From NCBI GenBank assembly GCA_017652345.1, contig JAGCBE010000535.1, forward strand, positions 1-16,950: a DNA stretch of 16,950 nucleotides, given 5' to 3'. Under the pieces are notes generated by a model, which saw nothing but the letters and a program-made list of their open reading frames with translations, ran no database searches and was not told the origin of the DNA. Positions within the stretch are counted from its first letter, which is position 1; every line of letters starts with the position of its first letter. The stretch is from Methanobrevibacter sp. GTDB lineage: Archaea > Methanobacteriota > Methanobacteria > Methanobacteriales > Methanobacteriaceae. Below, piece after piece: positions 4,558-10,804 of this stretch. The translations under genes were made by a program, and so were the position numbers.

Positions 4558-4887
4558 ATGGAATTATGTGAAAATGTTCAACAGATTTTATTTGACAATG
4601 CTTATGATAACATTATTCACGGTAAAAATCGTAGAGTTTGTTCTTGGTTATATATGTTCTTTAACACATATGAATATATTATAGGATTTGACGATTTAGT
4701 TGACTATGTTTGTTATTCATATTCTCGTATTATAAATATAGCACACGGAGATAATTTTGAGTTAATTATAAAATCAATAAAAGTTTTATATATGATAATA
4801 GCTTCTGAAACTATTTCACCTTATGAACTCGACCATATAAAGGAATTGCTTGAACTTGATTTAAATGAAAAGAAAGACAGTAAGTAA
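4558..4887 (+). CDS. Small hypothetical protein between terminal protein and polymerase
   Basis: This 109-residue protein starts at ATG 4558, eight bases after AAAGGA; ATG 4549 overlaps the ribosome site and is rejected. It is acidic and largely helical (ELCENVQQILFDNAYDNII, IKSIKVLYMIIASETI), rich in Tyr, Ile and Asp, and ends in ELLELDLNEKKDSK. It starts two bases after the terminal-protein stop and overlaps the polymerase start by 23 bases. It is therefore embedded between two proteins that act as a heterodimer. I recognise no family. A partner or modulator of the priming complex would fit the position, but nothing in the sequence proves it. Confidence 0.72.
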   Translation: MELCENVQQILFDNAYDNIIHGKNRRVCSWLYMFFNTYEYIIGFDDLVDYVCYSYSRIINIAHGDNFELIIKSIKVLYMIIASETISPYELDHIKELLELDLNEKKDSK

Positions 4888-6844
4888 GTATTTAGTGGGA
4901 GATTTTGAAACAACTGTTTATGAGGGACAAGAGTCTACAGAAGTATGGGCAAGTGCAGTTGTGGAAATGTATACAGAAGATGTTAAAATATTTCACTCAA
5001 TAGAAGAAACTTACGATTATCTTATTTCATTAGATTGTAATGTAGTTATTTATTATCACAATTTAAAGTTCGATGGTTCATTCTGGTTATCATATTTAAT
5101 GTGTAATTTAGAATACAAACAAGCAGTAATCCATAAATCAGAAAATGAAACAAATGTTAAGTTTGTATATGAGAAAGATATGAAAAATAAAACCTTTAAA
5201 TATTCCATATCCGATATGGGACAATGGTATTCAATAACAATAAAAGAGAATAACCATATAATAGAGATAAGAGATTCTCTTAAACTGTTACCATTTTCCG
5301 TAAAAAGAATTGGAGAATCATTCGCAACAAAACATAAAAAATTGGATATGGAATATACTGGTTTTAGATACGCAGGATGTTTGATAACTGATGAAGAACA
5401 AAAATATATAGCAAATGATGTGTTGGTGGTGAAAGAAGCATTGGAAATAATGTTTAATGAGGGACATAAGAAACTAACAATAGGTAGTTGTTGTTTGGAT
5501 GAATATAAAAACTTAATAAGTTGGCAAGAATATAAAGAAATGTTTCCGAATGTTTATGATATTAAAATAGATAAGGATAAATACGGATGTGATAATGCAG
5601 GAGAATATATACGCCGTTCCTATAAAGGTGGATGGTGTTATCTGGTAAAAGGAAAAGAAAATAAAATATTAGAAAACGGTATTACGGCAGATGTGAACTC
5701 TTTATATCCGTCTATGATGTCAAGTGAGAGTGGAAATAAATACCCAATTGGAACACCTACATTTTGGTATGGAAATTATATTCCTAAATGGTGTCTTGAC
5801 GGTAATCATTATTATTTTGTAAGAATTAAAACAAGATTTTATTTAAAGTCTAATAAGTTACCTTGTATTCAGATTAAGCATAATTTTATGTATGGCTCAA
5901 ACCAATGGTTAGAAACGAGTGATGTTTATAACCTTAAAGACGGGAAATATTATCAATATTATCGTGATACACAAGGTAATTTACAAAAGGCAACTGTTAT
6001 TTTAACTCTTACTATGACAGATTTTGAACTTATAAAAGAACATTATGATTTAATAGATTTTGAAATACTTGACGGATGTTATTTTAGTTCAATGTGTGGA
6101 ATATTTGATAGGTATATAGATAAGTATAAGAAGATAAAATTAGAAAGCAAAGGTGCAAAAAGAGAATTGGCAAAATTATTTCTTAATAATTTGTATGGTA
6201 AAATGGCAAGTAGCACTAATAGTTCATTCAAATATGCTTTCGTAAAAGAAGATAAATCTATCGGTTTTGTGGAAGTAGAAGAGTTTGATAAGAACGCAGG
6301 ATATATTCCAGTTGGCTCTGCAATTACAAGTTATGCCAGAAACTTTACAATTCGTGCGGCACAAAAGAATTATTATGGTGCAGATAAAGACGGTTTCATT
6401 TACGCCGATACTGATAGCATACATTGTAATTTAAAAGCAGAAGATTTAAAAGGAATACAAGTTCATTCAAAAGATTTTTGTTGTTGGAAACTTGAAGCCA
6501 GTTGGGATAAAGCTATTTTCGCAAGACAGAAGACTTACATTGAACGAGTAATTGCTGAAAACCTTACCCCTATTGAAAAACCATATTATAATATTAAGTG
6601 TGCAGGTATGCCAGAGAACTGTAAAGAATTGTTAATGGATAGTATGTTACAACTTACACCAGAGCAATGGCAAATACAGTTCCCAGACAAGTGGAATGAA
6701 ATGACTCAAGAAGAACAAGAGTTTGTTTCAGTTCCGAGAACAATGACAGATTTTAAAGTGGGTTTAACAGTTCCCAGTAAACTTATGCCAAAGAGAATAC
6801 AAGGTGGTGTTCTTTTGGTTAAGACTACTTACGAAATGAGGTAA
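4865..6844 (+). CDS. Protein-primed family B DNA polymerase
   Basis: This replicative DNA polymerase of the phi29 type starts from a terminal protein and displaces strands. Exonuclease motifs are DFETT (D13, E15), HNLKFD (N66, D70) and YIAND (Y181, D185). Polymerase motifs are DVNSLYP (D276, motif A), NNLYGKMA (Y444, motif B), YADTDS (D515, D517, motif C) and KTY (K556, Y558). These match phi29 D12/E14, N62/D66, Y165/D169, D249, Y390, D456/D458 and K498/Y500 in order and near spacing. All catalytic residues are present. At 659 residues it is longer than phi29 polymerase (572), with about 27 extra between motifs A and B, where TPR1 lies, and about 29 after KTY. ATG 4865 has only a distant AAAGGAA, so coupling to the upstream gene is likely. 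Confidence 0.97.
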   Translation: MKRKTVSKYLVGDFETTVYEGQESTEVWASAVVEMYTEDVKIFHSIEETYDYLISLDCNVVIYYHNLKFDGSFWLSYLMCNLEYKQAVIHKSENETNVKFVYEKDMKNKTFKYSISDMGQWYSITIKENNHIIEIRDSLKLLPFSVKRIGESFATKHKKLDMEYTGFRYAGCLITDEEQKYIANDVLVVKEALEIMFNEGHKKLTIGSCCLDEYKNLISWQEYKEMFPNVYDIKIDKDKYGCDNAGEYIRRSYKGGWCYLVKGKENKILENGITADVNSLYPSMMSSESGNKYPIGTPTFWYGNYIPKWCLDGNHYYFVRIKTRFYLKSNKLPCIQIKHNFMYGSNQWLETSDVYNLKDGKYYQYYRDTQGNLQKATVILTLTMTDFELIKEHYDLIDFEILDGCYFSSMCGIFDRYIDKYKKIKLESKGAKRELAKLFLNNLYGKMASSTNSSFKYAFVKEDKSIGFVEVEEFDKNAGYIPVGSAITSYARNFTIRAAQKNYYGADKDGFIYADTDSIHCNLKAEDLKGIQVHSKDFCCWKLEASWDKAIFARQKTYIERVIAENLTPIEKPYYNIKCAGMPENCKELLMDSMLQLTPEQWQIQFPDKWNEMTQEEQEFVSVPRTMTDFKVGLTVPSKLMPKRIQGGVLLVKTTYEMR

Positions 6845-6851
6845 TAAATAT

Positions 6852-7145
6852 ATGGATTCTATATCTGAATGTATCAATTCTATATCTAAAAGTATTGAAA
6901 AAATGCAAGTTGAAAAAATTAGTCTTATTGATACGGAAGTTCTTTTATTCTTAACCAGTTTATACTACAATTTATATCCGTATTGGTTAGATAAAATAGG
7001 AATAGACGGAACTACTTTGTATATTTTTCTTCGTGATGTAAATGGTAAACTTTATCATCATAAGTTTAATATATCAATTTGCTCTGAATATTTTAATCGT
7101 GTTAAATTGTTTATAAGAAAGGAGTTAGGGATAAATGTTATATAA
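6852..7145 (+). CDS. Small hypothetical protein after the polymerase
   Basis: This 97-residue protein starts at ATG 6852, seven bases after the polymerase stop, with GAGG near 6837 as a weak ribosome site. The N-terminal third is a polar helix (ECINSISKSIEKMQVEKISL). The middle is Leu/Tyr-rich (EVLLFLTSLYYNLYPYWLDKI), and the rest alternates strands (TTLYIFLRDVNGKLYHHKFNI) before a basic end. No membrane helix is long enough to call. It overlaps the next gene by 11 bases, so translation is coupled. I recognise no family. Confidence 0.7.
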   Translation: MDSISECINSISKSIEKMQVEKISLIDTEVLLFLTSLYYNLYPYWLDKIGIDGTTLYIFLRDVNGKLYHHKFNISICSEYFNRVKLFIRKELGINVI

Positions 7146-7374
7146 AACTGTTGAAAAGAAAATACTACCTATGTATTTCAACGAAGTAGCAAATGGGCGT
7201 AAGAGATTTGAACTCCGTAAGGATGTTGAAGGAATACAAATTGGTGATATAATTGTTCTACGAGAATATGACGGAGATTATACGGGAAGGTCTATAACTG
7301 CTACAGTATCCTATGTGTTAAGGAATTGTCCCGAGTGGGGTTTAATGGAAGGATATTGTATCATAGGTTTTTAA
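7135..7374 (+). CDS. DUF3850 (ASCH/PUA-like) domain protein
   Basis: This 79-residue protein is essentially one DUF3850 domain. Family hallmarks are visible: KILPMYFNEVANGRKRFELRKD near the start, QIGDIIVLREYD in the middle, YTGRSITATVSYVLR, and a closing GYCIIGF. DUF3850 belongs to the ASCH/PUA-like beta-barrel group, whose members often bind RNA and appear in phages as small accessory proteins. A specific substrate is not known to me. ATG 7135 follows AAAGGAG by 10 bases. It is the last gene of the replication operon, and a strong terminator begins four bases after its stop. Confidence 0.85.
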   Translation: MLYKTVEKKILPMYFNEVANGRKRFELRKDVEGIQIGDIIVLREYDGDYTGRSITATVSYVLRNCPEWGLMEGYCIIGF

Positions 7375-7378
7375 AAGC

Positions 7379-7409
7379 AAAAGAGTGGAGAAAAATCTCC
7401 ACTCTTTTT
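7379..7409 (+). terminator. Terminator closing the replication operon, likely bidirectional
   Basis: AAAAGAGTGGAG (7379-7390) pairs perfectly over 12 bp with CTCCACTCTTTT (7397-7408) around AAAAAT, followed by T. On the reverse strand the 3' arm also ends in TTTT, so it can end the leftward ATPase transcript too. Confidence 0.93.
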
Positions 7410-7410
7410 A

Positions 7411-7521
7411 TATCTATAACTTGTGAACAAATAAAGCGAACAGCGTATTCGGAATATAGTGTTAGAGGTATGTTTCAACCTTGCTACCTAACCTATTCAG
7501 TATTTGAAACACAAGTAGATA
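7411..7521 (-). ncRNA. Potentially structured RNA between terminator and ATPase gene
   Basis: This stretch has no reading frame of note but can fold. The ends pair: TATCT/AGATA (7411-7415 with 7517-7521) and ACTTGTG/CACAAGT (7419-7425 with 7510-7516), separated by a 3-base bulge. Inside, CGAA/TTCG (7437-7440, 7448-7451) and GTTAG-AG-GTA/TACCTAAC (7461-7470, 7485-7492) form hairpins. The second hairpin's loop holds TTTCAA, which pairs with TTGAAA (7504-7509), giving a possible pseudoknot. The reverse strand is favoured because it would be the 3' end of the ATPase message, ending at the terminator. A packaging-RNA role is a hypothesis only; no phi29 pRNA sequence is recognisable. Confidence 0.35.
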
Positions 7522-7523
7522 CC

Positions 7524-8558
7524 TTAATATGACAATGCTTTTAATACTGCTTCTTTACATCTTAAATCTTTAAATCTAAAACAGCCGTGTTCAAAATAAT
7601 ATCTTAACAGTAATAAAAACATATCGTTTCTTTTAAGCATAACATAATTGATTTCGTGGTCATTAGTTGTTACCGATATTCTTGTCGGGAATGTTACATC
7701 TGCCTTATCATCACAATAGATAATACCTTGTTCAGCATACTCCCGAATACCGTATTCAGTTCCGTTATATTTAAGTGTAGCAAGATATTTGGGAAACCCG
7801 TCTGGTTTTGCTATAAATGCCTTATTATCATTTAAGTAAATACATTCGCTTGAGTATGCAACATAAGAGTTATTAGCAAATGCTCTATTGAATCCACTCT
7901 GCTTTTGTGCTTCACTTGCACTTGATACAAAACCTTGCTCAAGAACAAATCCGTCACCTCGGAGAAAGCGAGTTTCATCTGTTAATCTGTTACTGATACC
8001 AAGTTCAACATAATAAGGGTTTATAATAGAAACTGGATTAGATAACATATAAATAGGAACATATCTTATTTGTTCACCATTTCCTCTTGCTATAGAGGTA
8101 TGTATAGATATAAGTTTCTTAACTTCATCCGAACAATAATGATTAGTTTCGGATTGAAACTCATCAAACATTATTCTGTTTACATCATTAAAGAGGTGGG
8201 AATATTTTTTTATCTGGTCTGCGCTATTAAGACTTATGGCATAACCACAAGATTTATTATCAATGAACAGTTCGTGATATATACCACTTGCTTTTCTTTT
8301 GCTTGTCATTTGTGTTCCTTTAAAAAACAGATTGCATATATCCTTATAGAACTTATCCGCACAATCATCTAATTCATAATTAAACCGATAAATCAAGGCA
8401 AACTTACCTTTATTATCATTAAATCTGTTTACGCATAATCTGGAAAAATATGTGGTCTTACCGCCAGTTCTGTTTGTTGTGCAAATATAAATCTCTGGTT
8501 TATTCCCGTTAATATCTTTCATTGACAATAATTTTGTTCCGTCATAATATTCGCTCAT
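7524..8558 (-). CDS. DNA packaging ATPase, phi29 gp16-like
   Basis: This 344-residue ATPase is likely the motor that drives genomic DNA through the portal into the prohead. The Walker A-type loop is TTNRTGGKTT (27-36, K34). Walker B is RIMFDE (128-133, D132 and catalytic E133). A sensor-like MLSNP lies at 171-175. Arg in SIARGNGEQIR (R158) could serve as the trans-acting arginine finger, by analogy with phi29 gp16. phi29 gp16 has 332 residues. The C-terminal part (from about 200) would be the vestigial nuclease or DNA/RNA-contact domain. The start is set by AGAGGTGAG about 9 bases before ATG on the minus strand. In phi29 this gene lies in the late operon, whereas here it runs leftward from its own consensus promoter. 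Confidence 0.88.
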   Translation of the reverse strand: MSEYYDGTKLLSMKDINGNKPEIYICTTNRTGGKTTYFSRLCVNRFNDNKGKFALIYRFNYELDDCADKFYKDICNLFFKGTQMTSKRKASGIYHELFIDNKSCGYAISLNSADQIKKYSHLFNDVNRIMFDEFQSETNHYCSDEVKKLISIHTSIARGNGEQIRYVPIYMLSNPVSIINPYYVELGISNRLTDETRFLRGDGFVLEQGFVSSASEAQKQSGFNRAFANNSYVAYSSECIYLNDNKAFIAKPDGFPKYLATLKYNGTEYGIREYAEQGIIYCDDKADVTFPTRISVTTNDHEINYVMLKRNDMFLLLLRYYFEHGCFRFKDLRCKEAVLKALSY

Positions 8559-8583
8559 TATTTTTTCTCACCTCTTTTATTAT

Positions 8584-8612
8584 ATTATATCATTTAATAT
8601 GTATTTTGTCAA
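8584..8612 (-). promoter_or_regulatory. Consensus leftward promoter of the packaging ATPase
   Basis: On the minus strand TTGACA (8612-8607), 17 bp, TATAAT (8589-8584), with TGA as extended -10. Both boxes are perfect. Transcription should start near 8577, about 20 bases before the ATPase ATG. Confidence 0.92.
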
Positions 8613-8623
8613 CAGTTATCATA

Positions 8624-8644
8624 TAAGAAAATTGGATTTTCTTA
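8624..8644. promoter_or_regulatory. 21-bp palindrome between the divergent promoters
   Basis: TAAGAAAAT-TGG-ATTTTCTTA is a perfect inverted repeat with 9-bp arms. It lies between the two -35 boxes, ending 9 bp before the late one (8654) and starting 11 bp after the ATPase one (8612). A dimeric regulator bound here could control ATPase and late genes together. The operator role is inferred from symmetry and position. Confidence 0.65.
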
Positions 8645-8653
8645 AAATATTTG

Positions 8654-8682
8654 TTGACAAAACTTTTCTTTTATGATATAAT
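8654..8682 (+). promoter_or_regulatory. Consensus late promoter for the structural operon
   Basis: TTGACA (8654-8659), 17 bp, TATAAT (8677-8682), with TGA as extended -10. Transcription should start near 8689, leaving about 59 bases before ATG 8748. Both boxes are perfect, unlike the phi29 late promoter A3, which lacks a good -35 and needs activator p4. Confidence 0.92.
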
Positions 8683-8747
8683 ATATACGGGGAGTGGGTG
8701 CTTATTGTTTACTTATTTTACCATTTATGTTGTAAAGGAGTTTAATA

Positions 8748-9065
8748 ATGAGCATTTTAAGTAAAGAACAGATACTTGCAAAACTTAAAGAAAGAATAGG
8801 GGAAGATACGAGCGATGAAGCATTACAGTTTATTGAAGATGTAAGTGATACGGTCAATGATTACGAAAGTAGAACGAAAGATAAAACAGATTGGGAACAG
8901 AAGTATAAAGAAAATGACGAAAACTGGAGAAAGAAGTATAAGGAAAGATTTTTTAATAATTCATCCAAAGAGGATGAAGAAGATGATTCATCGGATGATG
9001 ACGATGACAAAATAAATAAACTTACTTATGATAATTTGTTTAAGGAGGAAAAAAACAATGGCTAA
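8748..9065 (+). CDS. Putative head scaffolding protein, gp7-like
   Basis: This 105-residue acidic, mostly helical protein lies directly upstream of the major capsid gene, the position of phi29 scaffold gp7 (98 residues). Features in order: a helical N-terminus (SKEQILAKLKERIGEDTS), a polar helical stretch (DWEQKYKENDENWRKKYKER, about 47-66), an acidic linker (KEDEEDDSSDDDDDK, about 74-88) and a short end motif LTYDNLFKEE. Small size, charge and helical content fit a scaffold that guides capsid assembly and leaves the head. A capsid-stabilising or minor head protein is the alternative. ATG 8748 follows AAAGGAG by 7 bases. It overlaps the capsid gene by 8 bases. Confidence 0.6.
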   Translation: MSILSKEQILAKLKERIGEDTSDEALQFIEDVSDTVNDYESRTKDKTDWEQKYKENDENWRKKYKERFFNNSSKEDEEDDSSDDDDDKINKLTYDNLFKEEKNNG

Positions 9066-10752
9066 AAGAGTCGCTATTACCAATATCAATGCGAGAACTA
9101 TTGATATACTCAATACTATTCGTGCTAATGCGTCTTATGAGTATCAGAGTTCTGTCCCTGCCGTAACCACTGAACACGATATACCTAAAGTCGGTGAAGT
9201 GCTTTACGGTTATCCCGCACTTGCTAACCAGTTTCTTAACGCACTTATCAACCGTATTGCACTCGTCAAGGTAAAATCTGCCGTTTTCAATAATGCGTAT
9301 GCTGAACTGAAAAAGGGTTATCTTGAGTTCGGTGAAACGGTTGAAGAAGTTTTTGTCAACATAGCAAAAGCAAGAGAGTTTTCTGCTGAAAAAGCCGCTT
9401 CCAGAGAGTTCAAACGCACTTTGCCCGATGTTCGTTCTGCATTTCACACTATGAACTGGCGTGTCCAGTATCCTATCACGATACAGAATGAAGACCTTCG
9501 TATGGCGTTTACCTCTATTGGTGGAGTTGAAGACCTTATTGCCCGTATTGTTGACGCTATCTATACTGCCGCTGAATATGATGAATATCTGCTCTTTAAG
9601 TATCTCATAATTAAGGCAGTTTCTCACGGTAAGATGTTCCCCGTTGCTTTTGATACCTCTGATATGAAGAACGCCGCAAAGAAGTTCCGTGGTTTCTCCA
9701 ATCAGTTGACCTTTATGAGCAACAAATATAACGCAGATGGCGTTACTACCACTACTCCGAAAGCTGACCAGTATATCTTTATGGATGCCCAGTATAATGC
9801 GGCATATGATGTTGATGTTCTTGCGTCTGCTTTTAATATGGATAAGGCTACCTTTATGGGTAAGCTGAAACTCATTGATGATTTCACCACTTTTGACAAT
9901 GATAGGTTTGATGTTATTCGTGCCAACTCCGATATGATTGAATCGGTTACTGACGCAGAACTGGCACTTATGGCAGATGTTAAAGCAGTTCTTGTTGATA
10001 GTGAGTGGTTTCAGGTCTACGATAACGCTAACCAGTTTACCGAACAGTATGTCGCAAGTGGAATGTATTGGAACTATTTCTACAATGTGTGGAAGACCGT
10101 TTCTTACTCCCCGTTCTCCAATGCTATTTGCTTCGTTGCTAATACGGCAGATACTACTCTTCCGAATACTATTACGGTTAAGATTACGGACAAGTCTGCA
10201 ACTGCCGAAAGCACTATCCTTACTCTTGAGCCGCAGATTGGTAGTGCCACTCTTGAAGATAGAAACTATCTCTTCATCCAGAGTGGTGACAATGTTACCG
10301 CAGGGGTAGCAGTTCATAAATACGGTGCGGTGATAATTCCTGCAAATACGGACGCACAGTATTATAGCTTCAAGATTGGTAATGTAATTTACACTTCCAA
10401 TAGCACTATTGCTGACAGTTCTAATGTTGGTGCCACGGTAACTTTTACTCGCACTGATTATATTGCTGACACTCTTTCTGCTCTGTCCATAACTAATGTC
10501 ACTCTTACTCCTTCGTTTACTTCTGGAACGCTTACCTATACTGGTGCTACTTCCAGTGCAAGCGGAACGCTTACTGCAACCACTACTGATACCAGTGCTA
10601 CGAAGACTGTTAAGATGAATGGAACGGCAGTAACTGGAACTTCCTTGAGTTTTGCGTCTGGTGCAGGTAATGTCCTTACTATTGATGTAGAGGGAAATAG
10701 CGAAGGCTCTCCCACTACGAAACAGTATAAGGTTACTATCACTCGCTCTTAA
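9058..10752 (+). CDS. Major capsid protein, phi29 gp8-like with C-terminal Ig-like domain
   Basis: This 564-residue protein forms the head shell. The N-terminal region follows phi29 gp8: IDILNTIRANASYEYQSSVP, VGEVLYGYPALANQFLNALI, and LEFGETVEEVFVNIAKAREF, a strong local match. The HK97-type fold is expected to fill most of the first 350-400 residues. Residues about 471-564 (LSALSITNVTLTPSFTSGT onward, Ser/Thr-rich) look like a cadherin-like or Ig-like beta-sandwich, comparable to the surface Ig-like domain of gp8 (448 residues). The start is ATG 9058, eight bases after AAGGAGG; the frame's earlier ATG at 9028 is rejected. The gene has no TTA, CTA or TCA codons, in contrast to most neighbours, as expected for the most abundant protein. 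Confidence 0.92.
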   Translation: MAKRVAITNINARTIDILNTIRANASYEYQSSVPAVTTEHDIPKVGEVLYGYPALANQFLNALINRIALVKVKSAVFNNAYAELKKGYLEFGETVEEVFVNIAKAREFSAEKAASREFKRTLPDVRSAFHTMNWRVQYPITIQNEDLRMAFTSIGGVEDLIARIVDAIYTAAEYDEYLLFKYLIIKAVSHGKMFPVAFDTSDMKNAAKKFRGFSNQLTFMSNKYNADGVTTTTPKADQYIFMDAQYNAAYDVDVLASAFNMDKATFMGKLKLIDDFTTFDNDRFDVIRANSDMIESVTDAELALMADVKAVLVDSEWFQVYDNANQFTEQYVASGMYWNYFYNVWKTVSYSPFSNAICFVANTADTTLPNTITVKITDKSATAESTILTLEPQIGSATLEDRNYLFIQSGDNVTAGVAVHKYGAVIIPANTDAQYYSFKIGNVIYTSNSTIADSSNVGATVTFTRTDYIADTLSALSITNVTLTPSFTSGTLTYTGATSSASGTLTATTTDTSATKTVKMNGTAVTGTSLSFASGAGNVLTIDVEGNSEGSPTTKQYKVTITRS

Positions 10753-10759
10753 CCTAAAC

Positions 10760-10789
10760 AAAGGGGGAGAGCAATCTCCCCCTTTATTG
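10760..10789 (+). terminator. Hairpin after the capsid gene, likely partial terminator
   Basis: AAAGGGGGAGA (10760-10770) pairs perfectly with TCTCCCCCTTT (10775-10785) around a GCAA tetraloop, followed by ATT. The U tract is short. It probably protects the capsid message or stops part of transcription, so that capsid exceeds tail proteins. The next ribosome site begins only 5 bases later. Confidence 0.8.
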
Positions 10790-10804
10790 TAAAGGAGAAT
10801 TGTT

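Noticed and set aside
7326..7532. 68-codon forward frame running from the DUF3850 gene through the terminator
   Set aside because: It crosses a strong hairpin terminator, has no ribosome site, and overlaps a confident gene in another frame.
8070..8372. 100-codon forward frame opposite the ATPase gene
   Set aside because: Antisense shadow of a gene with clear Walker motifs; no promoter or ribosome site.
9040..10761. Open reverse-strand frame of 573 codons across the capsid gene
   Set aside because: It is codon-aligned antisense to the capsid gene and exists because that gene lacks TTA, CTA and TCA. It has no ribosome site or promoter, and the Arg/Ser/Ile-rich product is typical of antisense translation.
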